The translations under genes and the position numbers were made by a program. Source: Fibrisoma limi BUZ 3 (GTDB lineage: Bacteria; Bacteroidota; Bacteroidia; Cytophagales; Spirosomataceae). Taken from it: a stretch of DNA of 64,000 nt. The notes under the pieces were generated by a model, which saw nothing but the letters and a program-made list of their open reading frames with translations, was not told the DNA's origin and ran no database searches. Shown here one piece after another: positions 49,832-59,326 of this stretch; position 1 is the first letter of the stretch, and each line of letters begins with the position of its first letter. The stretch covers positions 1,680,777-1,744,776 of the forward strand of contig NZ_CAIT01000006.1 of assembly GCF_000296815.2 (NCBI RefSeq). Direction: 5' to 3'.

Positions 49832-52306
49832 ATGAAAAAACTGGTCCTAACCCCGCTGCTGTTCCTGGTAAGCCTCGTGGCTGCGCTGGCCCAGATAGCC
49901 GCCCCCCCCATTCCCGACCGCGTAACCTTTGCCGATATTTCGGTGCGCCTGGACAATGGCGCCCGTCGCATTATTCAACAGGACGTGAACGCCCTGCTGT
50001 CGAATCGGCAGTACTGGAACGCCAAACTCGACCGGGTTGTGCTGTACTTCCCCATTATCGAAGCCATTCTGGTCGATGAAGACGTACCCACCGATTTCAA
50101 GTACCTAGCCGTGCAGGAAAGCTCCCTCACGCCCGATGCTGTTTCATCATCGATGGCCGTCGGTTTCTGGCAGTTCAAGCGCGAAACAGCTATGGACCAC
50201 GGCCTGCGTGTCGACGACGACGTTGACGAGCGCAAGAGCATCACGGCGTCGACTCGTGGGGCTGCCAAATACATCAAGAAAAACAACGCTCAGTTCAACA
50301 ACTGGGTGGCGTCGCTTTACTCGTATTACCTCGGCGCAGGGGGCATTGCCAAACTGATTCCCCCGGACTGGTCCTACGCCCGCGAAATCACCCTCGACGG
50401 TCGCACTGACCGTTATATCCTGCGCTTCTTTGCCCACAAAATTGCCATTGAAAGCGCCCTGCCCACGCACCGCTCAACGAATACGATTGCGCTGCTGGAA
50501 TACCCCAACGGCGGTGGACGTACCATCCAGTCGGTAGCGGCCGAGCTGGGCGTCGATGAGTATGAGATCAGGAAGTATAACCGCTGGCTGGCGGCCGAAG
50601 TGATTCCCAACGACAAGGCGTACGTCATGGCTATACCCGTGGCCAGTAACCAGATCAATGACATTCGGCAGAAGATTGTCAGCGTCAGTGATAAGAAAAC
50701 GCCGGAGTTTGTCCAGAACGACGTAGGGTTTCCGGTGCTTCGGCGGGTGAATATCGGCCAGGGCTCTAAAAATGACCCGGTACTGTACGAAATCAACGGT
50801 CTGCCGGGGATTCAGGCGCAGGCAGGAGACAACGCGGCTTCGCTATCCCGCAAAGCTAAAATCAGCCTGTCGAGCTTTTTGCGCTACAACGACATGAGCG
50901 AACGCGATCCGGTTATCGTCAATGACGTGTACTACCTGGCCAAAAAGCGGAAGAAAGCACTGGTACCGTTCCACAACGTCCGCGAAGGCGAAACGGCCCG
51001 TTCGATCTCGCAGCGCTACGGCATCCGGCTGAAGAAACTCATGCGCTACAACCGGCTCGACCGGGTGCAGAAGCTGGCCGTTGGTCGGGTAATGTGGCTC
51101 CGCGAACGCCGACCAGCCAGCAAACCCATCGAGATCATCAACTCGCCGACCCCGCCGGTCTACGACAAAACCCCAACGCCCGCTGGTCGGCCTGACGTGG
51201 CCCGGCCTGACGTGGCTATGAACAACGGGCCGAGCCGTCCGGTAAGCGGCAGCACCAACGTACCACGGAATGCCTCGGAGCGGAAACTTTACCAGCCAAA
51301 ACTCGCAACGGGTGGCATCAGCCCCGACGATCAGTCGCCGGATTCACAGCCCGCTACGGTCGAACAGCCGACTTCGGCGCGTACCACTCCGCCACCTACC
51401 CGTACGGAGCGACCAGCCGAAACAACGCCCTCATCCCGGGCATCGACCGGTGGCTTCCCAAGCAGTACACCCACTACGTCCACCAGCAACCGGACAACGG
51501 AACCGGACGGATCGCAGCGCATCGTGATTGTGCGGACCCCGGACTCAGCGCCGGTTACGGAATCCACCGACGTGACTCCGAACCGCGCTACGACGACCAG
51601 TACGCCGGAACGCAGCCAGTCAGCGACCACCCGCCCGGCGCCTGCGACCAAGGTAACCTCGACGGTGCAGGCTAAAACCCAACCCGCGGAAGAAGAATCG
51701 CCTTTCGCGCAGATCGACAAGGGTAAGGGCGTAGAGCAGCCCCCCGTTACGCCGACCGGTACTACCAGCCGCCCCGTTACGACACGGCCTACCGAAGATG
51801 TAGCCGTAAACACCCCAAAAACGGAAACGCGTCCGGCGGAATCGTCTCCGAACGTAACAACTCCATCGAAGCCCGAGCCCAAGCCGGTATCGCCTTCCGT
51901 GACGCCGACCGAGCGCCCGACGGTTACGCCATCGACCAGTACGGCAAGCAGCAACAACAAACACACGGTTGAAGCTGGCCAGACGTACTACAGCATTTCG
52001 AAACTCTACGGCCTGACCGTCGACGAACTGCTGTCGCTCAACAACCTGACCGTCGACGACCGGCTGGCGGTGGGTCAGCAACTGACGGTGAAGCTGACAC
52101 CCGGTGGCCGGATTGTGCAGCCGTCGCGGTCGGCGCTGCAACCTAAGCAGGACGTGATCTACCACACCGTCGAGAAGGGCGAAACGATGTTCCGTATTTC
52201 TAAGCAATACAACGTGACAATTGAGCAGATTCAGGAGTGGAATTCCCTGACCGACGTCGGCGTCAAGGAGGGTCAGAAAATTAAGATTGTGAAGCCAACG
52301 GAATAA
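49832..52306 (+). CDS. MltD-like lytic transglycosylase with three LysM domains
   Basis: 824 residues from the ATG 49832, which opens a signal peptide (MKKLVLTPLLFLVSLVAALAQ). The SLT domain has its catalytic Glu in LAVQESSLTPDAVSSSMAVGFWQF and continues AASKYIKKN-like (AAKYIKKNNAQFNNWVASLYSYYLGAGG). One internal LysM (HNVREGETARSISQRYGIRLKKLMRYN), a ~300-residue Pro/Thr/Ser-rich linker, and two C-terminal LysM domains (HTVEAGQTYYSISKLYGLTVDELLSLNN; HTVEKGETMFRISKQYNVTIEQIQEWN) bind peptidoglycan. It cuts the glycan strands to 1,6-anhydro ends during wall remodelling. Terminator at 52337. Confidence 0.94.
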   Translation: MKKLVLTPLLFLVSLVAALAQIAAPPIPDRVTFADISVRLDNGARRIIQQDVNALLSNRQYWNAKLDRVVLYFPIIEAILVDEDVPTDFKYLAVQESSLTPDAVSSSMAVGFWQFKRETAMDHGLRVDDDVDERKSITASTRGAAKYIKKNNAQFNNWVASLYSYYLGAGGIAKLIPPDWSYAREITLDGRTDRYILRFFAHKIAIESALPTHRSTNTIALLEYPNGGGRTIQSVAAELGVDEYEIRKYNRWLAAEVIPNDKAYVMAIPVASNQINDIRQKIVSVSDKKTPEFVQNDVGFPVLRRVNIGQGSKNDPVLYEINGLPGIQAQAGDNAASLSRKAKISLSSFLRYNDMSERDPVIVNDVYYLAKKRKKALVPFHNVREGETARSISQRYGIRLKKLMRYNRLDRVQKLAVGRVMWLRERRPASKPIEIINSPTPPVYDKTPTPAGRPDVARPDVAMNNGPSRPVSGSTNVPRNASERKLYQPKLATGGISPDDQSPDSQPATVEQPTSARTTPPPTRTERPAETTPSSRASTGGFPSSTPTTSTSNRTTEPDGSQRIVIVRTPDSAPVTESTDVTPNRATTTSTPERSQSATTRPAPATKVTSTVQAKTQPAEEESPFAQIDKGKGVEQPPVTPTGTTSRPVTTRPTEDVAVNTPKTETRPAESSPNVTTPSKPEPKPVSPSVTPTERPTVTPSTSTASSNNKHTVEAGQTYYSISKLYGLTVDELLSLNNLTVDDRLAVGQQLTVKLTPGGRIVQPSRSALQPKQDVIYHTVEKGETMFRISKQYNVTIEQIQEWNSLTDVGVKEGQKIKIVKPTE

Positions 52307-52336
52307 AGATTCAGCCAGTACGATAACAAGAAGTTG

Positions 52337-52372
52337 ACAAAAGCCGCCGGTACGTTTACCAGCGGCTTTTGT
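52337..52372 (+). terminator. Rho-independent terminator after the LysM transglycosylase
   Basis: ACAAAAGCCGC (52337-52347) pairs with GCGGCTTTTGT (52362-52372), 14-nt loop, with a T-rich 3' arm, 31 bp after the stop. Confidence 0.75.
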
Positions 52373-52531
52373 GTTACCCACCGTCCAGTAAATATCCGGT
52401 TGTCAAGCCCGACCGTTCCATTGATTTAGTCGGTAGTGTAAGCGGCTTATTTGTAATTTAACCTCGCTGGATGCGCTGACTGGTCAACAACAATCAGCTA
52501 TATATCAGCTTATTAGTCAAATTATTCAACT

Positions 52532-54925
52532 ATGAATCGAGCGTTGTGGATTGGATTTATCGGGGTGCTGCTGACGATTACGCTCTCTTTTACCGCACGG
52601 GCAAACCACATCATCGGTGGGCACATGCAGATGACCAACGTCAATGGTGAGCCGGGACGATTTCTCATCAAACTCACGTACTACTACGATCTGGACCGCG
52701 GAACGCAGCCCATCACGCCGAGACTCCTGTTCGTTATTTTCCGCAAGCGTGACAATCAGTTGATGGATTCGTTGTCCATCACGACGCCGATCACGAGTAA
52801 GGACAACCTGACCAAAGTCCCGATCACGAACACCAGTTGCCCCACCGGCGCGCAGAATGTGCAATGGGGTATTGTCGAATACCAGCGGGAAATCCGTCTG
52901 GACCCGAGTCGCTATACCGACCCGGCGGGCTACTACCTCTCCAACCAGGACTGTTGCCGGAGTGGCGGCATCACGAATCTAAACGGCACCCAGGTCGGCT
53001 TTACGTATTACCTGGAATTTCCGCCGATCACGGGGGCTACAACCCGAAACTCATCGCCCCAATTTATTCCGATTAACGCCGATTACATGTGCGTTAATAA
53101 ACCGTTTACGTTTTCGTGCGCAGCCACCGATCCCGATGGCGACCGGCTTCAGTATTCGTTCACTACACCCCTGCGTGGCAACGTAACGACGATTAACAAC
53201 CTGTACACCAACGCCCTGATTCCCGGGCCATTTTCAACGATCACGTTCAACGGCGGCTACTCAGCCAATAACCCTATCCCCGGGAATCCAGCGATCCAGT
53301 TGAATCCGCAGACCGGTATCCTGACCGTGACGGCGAACCGCGAAGGTCGATTTATCTTCACGGTCAGGGTGGAGGAATTTCGGAATGGCCAGAAGATCGG
53401 GGAAACCCGACAGGACTACCAGCTCGTAGCCGTCGACTGCCCGAACAACATCCCGCCCGAACCCGTTGCTACCATCGAAACCTATCCCGTAGCAGCCGAC
53501 GTAGCCCTGCTGTGTCAGGGTCGAACAGCGACGTTTTCGGCCGAACCAAATCCGGATCTGAATTACCAGTGGCAACGCAACGGTACCAACATCAACGGCG
53601 CTACGCAGCCCAAACTAACGGTCGATCAGGCAGGTGAGTACACCGTCGTGGTTTCGTACAAGAACAACTGCGGCCAGACCAGCAAATCGCGCACGCTGAC
53701 CGCCCGGTTGTTTGAGCAAACCGTTCAGCTTGAGCAGCCCACCAAAACCGCTCTCTGTTCACCTTCTGATACGGTCACTCTGCGGGCGTCGACCCTGCCG
53801 GTCACGTACAACTGGTTCCGCGACGGAACGGCACTCGGCGGCCCTACCGAACGCAACCGGATTGTGAACCAGCCCGGTAGCTATTCGGTCGAGATTCGCG
53901 ATAATTCTACCGGCTGTACAGCCACCAGCAACACCGTCGTGCTGACCCAGGCTCCGCGCCCCACGGCAACGCTGACGCCCACATCCGGCGTCATCTGCGA
54001 ACGCGACTCCCTCCGACTGACCGCTGGCGGGGGCGCTACGTACCAGTGGCAATTCAACGGTGTCGATGTTGCAGGGTCAACCAGCACAACCCTTTTTGCG
54101 AAACAGGCGGGGGATTACGCCGTTATTGTGGCTAATGCGGGCGGTTGCCGCGACACCTCCGACGTATTAAAACTTACCGTTCAGCCCCGCATTAAACCCA
54201 CCATGGCACCACTGGCGGCCATTTGTGGAACCGATGGCCCCGTTGTTACGCTAAGCGGCACCCCAACCGGGGGCTCTTTCAGCGGGCCGGGCGTCAGTGG
54301 TACGTCGTTTTCACCCCGTCAGGCGGGTGTCGGTACGCACCAGATCGTTTATCGCTCGACCAGTCCGGGCGGATGCCCCGGCGACACCGCCACCCAGACC
54401 ATTCGGGTGAATGCTGTACCTGCAATTCAACTACCCAGCGAGGTTACGGCGGGCACACAGAGCATCATTACGCTCGAAGCCGTTGTCAGCGGTAACGGCC
54501 CGTTTCAGTACCGCTGGCAACCGCTGACCTGGCTGAGCGGCCCCACGCAGGCGACGGCTACCGTAACCAATCCCGAGCGGGACACAACTTACCGGGTCAG
54601 CGTAACCGATGCGAACGGCTGCGTAGCTGAAGCGACGGTGCGCGTACTGATCCGCGCCCGGCTGGGCATTCCGGACATCTTTTCGCCCAACAATGACCAG
54701 ATCAATGATACGTGGCAGTTGTTCGGCATCGAAGCCTATCCCAGTGCGCAGGTTACCATTTTCAATCGCTGGGGCGAGGTGGTTTTCCACGAACGTGACG
54801 GTTATAAAAAGCCGTTCGATGGTCTGCTCAATGACCAACCTTTGCCGGCTGGGATGTATATTTACGTACTGAAACTGTCGCCCGACATCGCGCCTTTACG
54901 CGGCTCGGTGGTATTGGCACGGTGA
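52532..54925 (+). CDS. Large secreted protein with type B (CHU_C) T9SS sorting domain
   Basis: 797 residues. A signal peptide (ending FTARA) precedes an N-terminal ~300-residue domain ([33 protein letters not shown] is characteristic of a Bacteroidota surface-protein family), then several Ig/PKD-like repeats ([45 protein letters not shown]), and the CHU_C C-terminus: [65 protein letters not shown]. The last ~90 residues direct export by the type 9 secretion system and retention on the surface. Adhesin or matrix role likely. Confidence 0.93.
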   Translation: MNRALWIGFIGVLLTITLSFTARANHIIGGHMQMTNVNGEPGRFLIKLTYYYDLDRGTQPITPRLLFVIFRKRDNQLMDSLSITTPITSKDNLTKVPITNTSCPTGAQNVQWGIVEYQREIRLDPSRYTDPAGYYLSNQDCCRSGGITNLNGTQVGFTYYLEFPPITGATTRNSSPQFIPINADYMCVNKPFTFSCAATDPDGDRLQYSFTTPLRGNVTTINNLYTNALIPGPFSTITFNGGYSANNPIPGNPAIQLNPQTGILTVTANREGRFIFTVRVEEFRNGQKIGETRQDYQLVAVDCPNNIPPEPVATIETYPVAADVALLCQGRTATFSAEPNPDLNYQWQRNGTNINGATQPKLTVDQAGEYTVVVSYKNNCGQTSKSRTLTARLFEQTVQLEQPTKTALCSPSDTVTLRASTLPVTYNWFRDGTALGGPTERNRIVNQPGSYSVEIRDNSTGCTATSNTVVLTQAPRPTATLTPTSGVICERDSLRLTAGGGATYQWQFNGVDVAGSTSTTLFAKQAGDYAVIVANAGGCRDTSDVLKLTVQPRIKPTMAPLAAICGTDGPVVTLSGTPTGGSFSGPGVSGTSFSPRQAGVGTHQIVYRSTSPGGCPGDTATQTIRVNAVPAIQLPSEVTAGTQSIITLEAVVSGNGPFQYRWQPLTWLSGPTQATATVTNPERDTTYRVSVTDANGCVAEATVRVLIRARLGIPDIFSPNNDQINDTWQLFGIEAYPSAQVTIFNRWGEVVFHERDGYKKPFDGLLNDQPLPAGMYIYVLKLSPDIAPLRGSVVLAR

Positions 54926-54930
54926 CGTAC

Positions 54931-54955
54931 CACGCCCGGATAGGAAGCGGGCGTG
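54931..54955 (+). terminator. Hairpin after the T9SS substrate gene
   Basis: CACGCCCG (54931-54938) with CGGGCGTG (54948-54955), 9-nt loop, 5 bp after the stop and 10 bp before the next start. Confidence 0.5.
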
Positions 54956-54965
54956 TAGACCAGCT

Positions 54966-55529
54966 ATGATTTTAATCGAAAACACCTGCATCAGCGACGA
55001 CGTAGCCGAAAAGTTCTTCGTCTGCAATCTCGATAAATGTAAAGGGGCTTGCTGCGTGGAAGGCGATCTGGGCGCCCCGCTCGAACCCGACGAACCGGCT
55101 ATTCTGGACCGGATTTACGACGACATCAAACCGTATCTATCGCCCGAGGGTATCAAAGCCATTGAAGAAAACGGCCGCTACGAACAGGACGTCGACGGCG
55201 GCTACGTCACCACGACCGTGGGTGGCCGCGAGTGCGTGTATGCGACCTGGGACGAACGCGGCATTCTGAAATGCGGCATCGAAGCGGCTTACAACGACGG
55301 CAAAGTGGACTGGAAGAAACCGATCTCCTGCCACCTGTACCCCATCCGCGTCACCAAATACGAAGCGTTTCACGCCCTCAACTACGACCGCTGGCCTATC
55401 TGTAGCCCGGCCTGTGGCTTTGGCGAACAGCTCAACGTACCAGTTTACAAGTTTGTCCGGGAAGCGCTCATCCGCGCCTATGGCGAAGCCTGGTACGGCC
55501 AGTTGGTCAAGGCAATTGAAGAGAAGTGA
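54966..55529 (+). CDS. YkgJ/DUF3109-family cysteine-cluster protein
   Basis: 187 residues. Cysteines in a Zn/Fe-binding arrangement: [11 protein letters not shown] near the N-terminus, [18 protein letters not shown] in the middle, [11 protein letters not shown] and [11 protein letters not shown]. This matches DUF3109, a relative of YkgJ. Family function is unknown; an iron-sulfur or zinc site is likely. Cytoplasmic, with no signal peptide. The gene is immediately followed by the first of two unusual long hairpins. Confidence 0.9.
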   Translation: MILIENTCISDDVAEKFFVCNLDKCKGACCVEGDLGAPLEPDEPAILDRIYDDIKPYLSPEGIKAIEENGRYEQDVDGGYVTTTVGGRECVYATWDERGILKCGIEAAYNDGKVDWKKPISCHLYPIRVTKYEAFHALNYDRWPICSPACGFGEQLNVPVYKFVREALIRAYGEAWYGQLVKAIEEK

Positions 55530-55530
55530 T

Positions 55531-55596
55531 TGGTAGGCACTGAAGGGCTGGTCAGACGTGCCGTACAGACCAGCCCTTCAGTGCCTACCATTTTTT
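55531..55596 (+). terminator. Long hairpin 1 with shared AGACGTGCCGTACA loop and T-tract
   Basis: A perfect 23-bp stem (55531-55553 with 55568-55590) around the 14-nt loop AGACGTGCCGTACA (55554-55567), followed by six T (55591-55596). The stem begins 2 bp after the DUF3109 gene stop. It is a strong intrinsic terminator by structure. The loop is identical to that of the next hairpin, though the stems share only the GGTC/GACC base pairs next to the loop. Confidence 0.85.
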
Positions 55597-55618
55597 ATCC
55601 CTTTTCAACTTCGCGTCT

Positions 55619-55680
55619 GCTCGTAAGCGAGTTCGATCGGTCAGACGTGCCGTACAGACCGATCGAACTCGCTTACGAGC
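55619..55680 (+). repeat. Long hairpin 2 with the same AGACGTGCCGTACA loop
   Basis: A perfect 24-bp stem (55619-55642 with 55657-55680) around the same 14-nt loop (55643-55656). No T-tract. It ends 3 bp before the ATG of the alkyltransferase-like gene, so the ribosome site of that gene lies in or against the stem. Confidence 0.85.
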
Positions 55681-55683
55681 GTC

Positions 55684-56019
55684 ATGCTTGAGGAAAAAGA
55701 TTACTTCGAGGAAGTGTACCGGGTTGTGCGTGAAATTCCCCGGGGTCGCGTCACGACTTACGGGGCCATTGCCCGCTACCTAAGTCTCCGGGCTGGAGCG
55801 CGGATGGTCGGATGGGCCATGAACGGCGTCCATAACCGCCCGGACGTACCGGCGCACCGCGTCGTCAACCGGATTGGCGTACTGTCGGGCAAGCACCATT
55901 TTGGTCTGCCTACGGCCATGCAGGCATTGCTCGAAGCTGAAGGCGTCCGGGTGGAAAACGATCAGGTTGTGGACTTTCAACTTTTGCTCTGGGACCCCAG
56001 CGTGGAACTGGCCGTGTAA
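55684..56019 (+). CDS. Alkyltransferase-like protein (MGMT family, no active-site Cys)
   Basis: 111 residues matching the C-terminal DNA-binding domain of O6-alkylguanine transferases: VYRVVREIPRGRVTTYGAIARYL, ARMVGWAMNGVHN, VPAHRVVNRIGVLSGKHHF. The active-site PCHRV of MGMT reads PAHRV, so the protein cannot accept the alkyl group and belongs with the ATL group, which bind alkylated bases and recruit nucleotide excision repair. The ATG 55684 directly follows hairpin 2. No partner repair gene in the window. Confidence 0.9.
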   Translation: MLEEKDYFEEVYRVVREIPRGRVTTYGAIARYLSLRAGARMVGWAMNGVHNRPDVPAHRVVNRIGVLSGKHHFGLPTAMQALLEAEGVRVENDQVVDFQLLLWDPSVELAV

Positions 56020-56091
56020 TAACGACTTCACCGACAGCAATCTGAATAAGCTTTTTGTCCAGATTTTGCTCAATCCTCTTTGCCCGAACGC

Positions 56092-57159
56092 ATGCTTCGC
56101 ACTCGGTTTCCCGGCTTACTCATTATCGCGTTCTTGCTAGCCCCAATCTCGCTATGGGCACAGTCAACCATCATTGACTGCACGTTTCCAACATCCTGGG
56201 AGGGTCGGCAGGTGCTGTTGGTGGCCAGGCCTTTAGGGCAACCCAACCTGATTGACACAACATCAATCTATAACCAGCGGGCACGATTTGTCCATAACAT
56301 CGCCGAACCTTGTCCGGCCTACATTTGGGTGGAAGGGCACAAAAACGACCTTACGTTCTTTATTGACTCAACCCACATCCAGCTTTCGGTTGATTCCGGG
56401 GCTGTTGTTTCCTATCAAGTGCGGGGATCGACGACAAATTACCTCTGGAAGCAGTTCGACGATGTGTTAGATTCTGTACGGGCCTCTTACAAAAGAGAGA
56501 TCGTTTTTCGGGAGGATACAATTCCGTCAAGTCCATCACAGCAACAGATTGATTCACTGGACAACGCCTATGCGACGCAGGTAGACAGGCTGATTCAGTC
56601 AAACCCATTCACCAGGGCCAGTTGGTATCTGTTCGCCAGCAACTATACGATGCTACCGCACCCGACAGCGGTAAAGCTCCTGGATAAATTGAGCACCTTT
56701 GCTGCTTACCCTTCCTATGCACGCATCACCGAGCATCTGTTGCGCCAGCGACTGGGCATAAAAGCACCCGACTTCACCTTACCGATGGTGTCCGGCAACC
56801 GGTTGACGTTGTCGAAGGTCAAAAGTAAATACGTACTGCTGGAATTTCATGTAAGCTATCTTGTTCCTTTTCAGCAGCAGGAACCAGCCCTACGGAGACT
56901 TTATGCAACGTATCACCCGTCGGGTCTGGAAATAATCAGGGTTTTAGCCAGGGACGATACAAACGCTGCCGGTTTACAAACCGTACCCTGGCTTCGGGTC
57001 ATCGATACCACTGAGCCGACGTCAACCGTGTGGAGCAAATTCGGTGTCGATCTTCCTCCCTACTACGTGTTACTAAACGCCCGAAAAGAGGTGATTGGCC
57101 GAGCGAAGTCAGTCGAGAACATAGAAGCTTTACTAAGTTCGCTACTCCGCATGAAGTAG
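56092..57159 (+). CDS. Exported TlpA/AhpC-like thioredoxin-fold protein lacking CxxC
   Basis: 355 residues from the ATG 56092, starting a signal peptide (ending LWAQ). An N-terminal DUF4369-like beta domain (IDCTFPTSWEGRQVLLVARPLG, YIWVEGHKNDLTFFID) is followed by a helical region and a C-terminal thioredoxin/peroxiredoxin fold (IKAPDFTLPMVSGNRLTLSKVKSKYVLLEFHVSYLVPFQQQEPALRRLYATYHPSGLEIIRV; cis-Pro region VDLPPYYVLLNARKEVIGR). Where TlpA proteins have WCxPC there is SYLVPF, so both redox cysteines are absent. It is therefore probably a binding or chaperone-like relative, not an oxidoreductase. Confidence 0.85.
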   Translation: MLRTRFPGLLIIAFLLAPISLWAQSTIIDCTFPTSWEGRQVLLVARPLGQPNLIDTTSIYNQRARFVHNIAEPCPAYIWVEGHKNDLTFFIDSTHIQLSVDSGAVVSYQVRGSTTNYLWKQFDDVLDSVRASYKREIVFREDTIPSSPSQQQIDSLDNAYATQVDRLIQSNPFTRASWYLFASNYTMLPHPTAVKLLDKLSTFAAYPSYARITEHLLRQRLGIKAPDFTLPMVSGNRLTLSKVKSKYVLLEFHVSYLVPFQQQEPALRRLYATYHPSGLEIIRVLARDDTNAAGLQTVPWLRVIDTTEPTSTVWSKFGVDLPPYYVLLNARKEVIGRAKSVENIEALLSSLLRMK

Positions 57160-57202
57160 CTCTGCCCACCAGATCCAATTCAGCTAATCAACCAGCCTAC
57201 GT

Positions 57203-59326
57203 TCATTTCGACACCGGAATGCTGATAATAAACTCGGTGAACAGGCCCGCTTCGGTGTTCACATTCATTTGCCCGCCGTGACCATTGGTGATGATGTCAT
57301 AGCTTAACGATAACCCCAATCCCGTCCCCTGACCAGTAGATTTTGTGGTGAAGAAGGGCTGAAAAATCTTGTTAAGCAGTTCGCGGGGGATGCCGGTCCC
57401 GTTGTCTTTTACCCGCACGTCAATCGTACCGTTATCGCGATACGTACTGACTCGTACTTGCGGCTGATATCCGGTCGGTTGCTGCCGGGCTTTCTCGGCA
57501 ACGGCATAAAACGCGTTGTTGTACAGATTCAGCAGCACCCTGGCCATTTCCTGCGGCATTACTTCGACTGTCCCCATATTCCTGTCGAGGTCCATGACCA
57601 GTTCGGCATTGAAGGACTTGTCTTTAGCCCGTTGCCCGTGGTACGCCAGCCGCAGGTATTCATCCGCCAGTGCATTGATGTCGGTTGCTTGTTTGGTACC
57701 AGAACTGCTACGGCTGTGCTCCAGCATGCTCTTGATAATCGAGTCGGCCCGTTTGCCATGATGGACGATCTTTTGCAGATTAGGTTTCATGTCGTCGATC
57801 AGACTGGTAGCGGCCTCCTGGCGGTCGTGTTGAAGTTCGTCCGTCAACTCATCGAGCATTTCGACGCTGAGTTCGGCGAAGTTGTTAACGAAATTGAGCG
57901 GATTCTGAATTTCGTGGGCAATACCAGCCATTAGTTCACCCAGCGAAGCCATTTTTTCGCGTTGCACCAGTTGCGCCTGGGTAGCTTTCAACTGATTCAG
58001 GGTATGCTGTAGTTCTTCTTTTTGCCGGTTTAATTCATGCGTTCGCTGCTCTACTTTGCTTTCCAGCATCACGTTCTGCTCCTGCACCAGCCGCTCGTTG
58101 GCTTCCGACAGCCGCAACTGCTCCCGAACGGCCTCCTCCTGCTGCCGCTTCAGCAGATTGACCTTGTACGTAAGCGCGAGTGTAAACAGAATAATTTCCA
58201 CGCCGGACCCGATGTGAATGCTGTTGTAGGTCCAGAATGAATGCGGCAGCCGACCGGCAGCATATACCAGAAAAACAAAGATTGACGCAAAAAAGACCAC
58301 ATTACCAATGATGTAGAACAGGGCCGGCCGGAAACCCCGCCGGTACGTTACAACTCCGGCCGAGATACTGAAGATACCTTCCAGCAGGGCCACCTGTGGC
58401 ACAATGTCAATCTGCCGCCCCGCCCGCTCCTGTAAACTTACGGCTACGACGTTTATCAGTATACCGATGGCATAAAGCACAAATATGCCGATACCTATTT
58501 TGTAAAACAGCGGTGACTGCTGGCGAAGCCGCAGAAAAGACAGCGTAAAAGGAATATGAAGCAACCCAGTGATACCGGCCAGTACAGTTGCGTACCGTTC
58601 AATAGACGGATTGGATGGCCAGAAGAATTCATTCGTGTGCCCCCGGAACAGCGCTAACTGTAACCCCATGAAAATCACCCAGATGGCATACCGCAGCGTA
58701 TCGGTTTCGCGCAATCGAACGTACAGAATCAGACTGTACACGATAATGATCAGGATAAACCCGTAATATAATCCGTAAAACAGATCGGTTCGGTGCAGGT
58801 AATTCAGCAGGTTATCCGTTGACCGGCAGAAAATAGGCCAGGCGGTTGTGTAAACGCCCTGCATGTAGACGTAGAATGTGTGGGTTTGCCCCCGCCGAAC
58901 CTGCGTTGGGCATACTTCGTTGCTTTTCAGGTACGTATAGGTCTTTTCAGATTGAAGTGTACCGAAGTGATGCACAGCCAGCACTTGCCGGTCAGCTACT
59001 TCATAGACGGTGATGTATTCTGTACCGGCGTAAACGAAATGCAGGAACAGGTCTTCGTCGGTTTCGTTCGTAATATCAACCCGCAGCCAGTACCCTAGCT
59101 GCCGGTGGTATGGTTTAATCAACTCATGTTGGGTGGGTACAAACCGGAAACTGGCGGGATTTTTCAGCAATTGGTCAATAGATACACTACCTGCCTTTAC
59201 TTCCAGCAGTGAACTAGCCTTAAACAGGTCGTAAGGCTGCACCGGATCTTGAAACCGAACCGGCGCAGCCTTGAGTGACCCTATCAGGCTTATGAACAGG
59301 AAAAACAGCAGGAAGCTGTGCTTCAT
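57203..59326 (-). CDS. 7TMR-DISM sensor histidine kinase
   Basis: 707 residues. Signal peptide, a periplasmic 7TMR-DISMED2-type beta domain (about 25-180; LGYWLRVDITNETDEDLFLHFVYAGTEYITVYEV), seven membrane helices (about 185-385), a coiled coil, HisKA (MASLGELMAGIAHEIQNPLNFVNNFAEL), and HATPase with YNNAFYAV, VKDNGTGIP and TTKSTGQGTGLGLSLSYDI. No receiver domain. The extracytoplasmic domain is of the kind that binds carbohydrates or similar ligands. Its ATG overlaps the stop of the giant caspase/SGNH/oxygenase fusion by 4 bp (ATGA), so it is translated from the same mRNA and may report on, or be controlled with, that protein. Confidence 0.93.
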   Translation of the reverse strand: MKHSFLLFFLFISLIGSLKAAPVRFQDPVQPYDLFKASSLLEVKAGSVSIDQLLKNPASFRFVPTQHELIKPYHRQLGYWLRVDITNETDEDLFLHFVYAGTEYITVYEVADRQVLAVHHFGTLQSEKTYTYLKSNEVCPTQVRRGQTHTFYVYMQGVYTTAWPIFCRSTDNLLNYLHRTDLFYGLYYGFILIIIVYSLILYVRLRETDTLRYAIWVIFMGLQLALFRGHTNEFFWPSNPSIERYATVLAGITGLLHIPFTLSFLRLRQQSPLFYKIGIGIFVLYAIGILINVVAVSLQERAGRQIDIVPQVALLEGIFSISAGVVTYRRGFRPALFYIIGNVVFFASIFVFLVYAAGRLPHSFWTYNSIHIGSGVEIILFTLALTYKVNLLKRQQEEAVREQLRLSEANERLVQEQNVMLESKVEQRTHELNRQKEELQHTLNQLKATQAQLVQREKMASLGELMAGIAHEIQNPLNFVNNFAELSVEMLDELTDELQHDRQEAATSLIDDMKPNLQKIVHHGKRADSIIKSMLEHSRSSSGTKQATDINALADEYLRLAYHGQRAKDKSFNAELVMDLDRNMGTVEVMPQEMARVLLNLYNNAFYAVAEKARQQPTGYQPQVRVSTYRDNGTIDVRVKDNGTGIPRELLNKIFQPFFTTKSTGQGTGLGLSLSYDIITNGHGGQMNVNTEAGLFTEFIISIPVSK

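Noticed and set aside
55531-55680. Terminal inverted repeats of an insertion sequence
   Set aside because: There is no transposase frame between or beside the hairpins, and their stems do not match each other.
55684-56019. Active O6-alkylguanine-DNA methyltransferase
   Set aside because: The acceptor Cys of PCHRV is Ala, so alkyl transfer is not possible.
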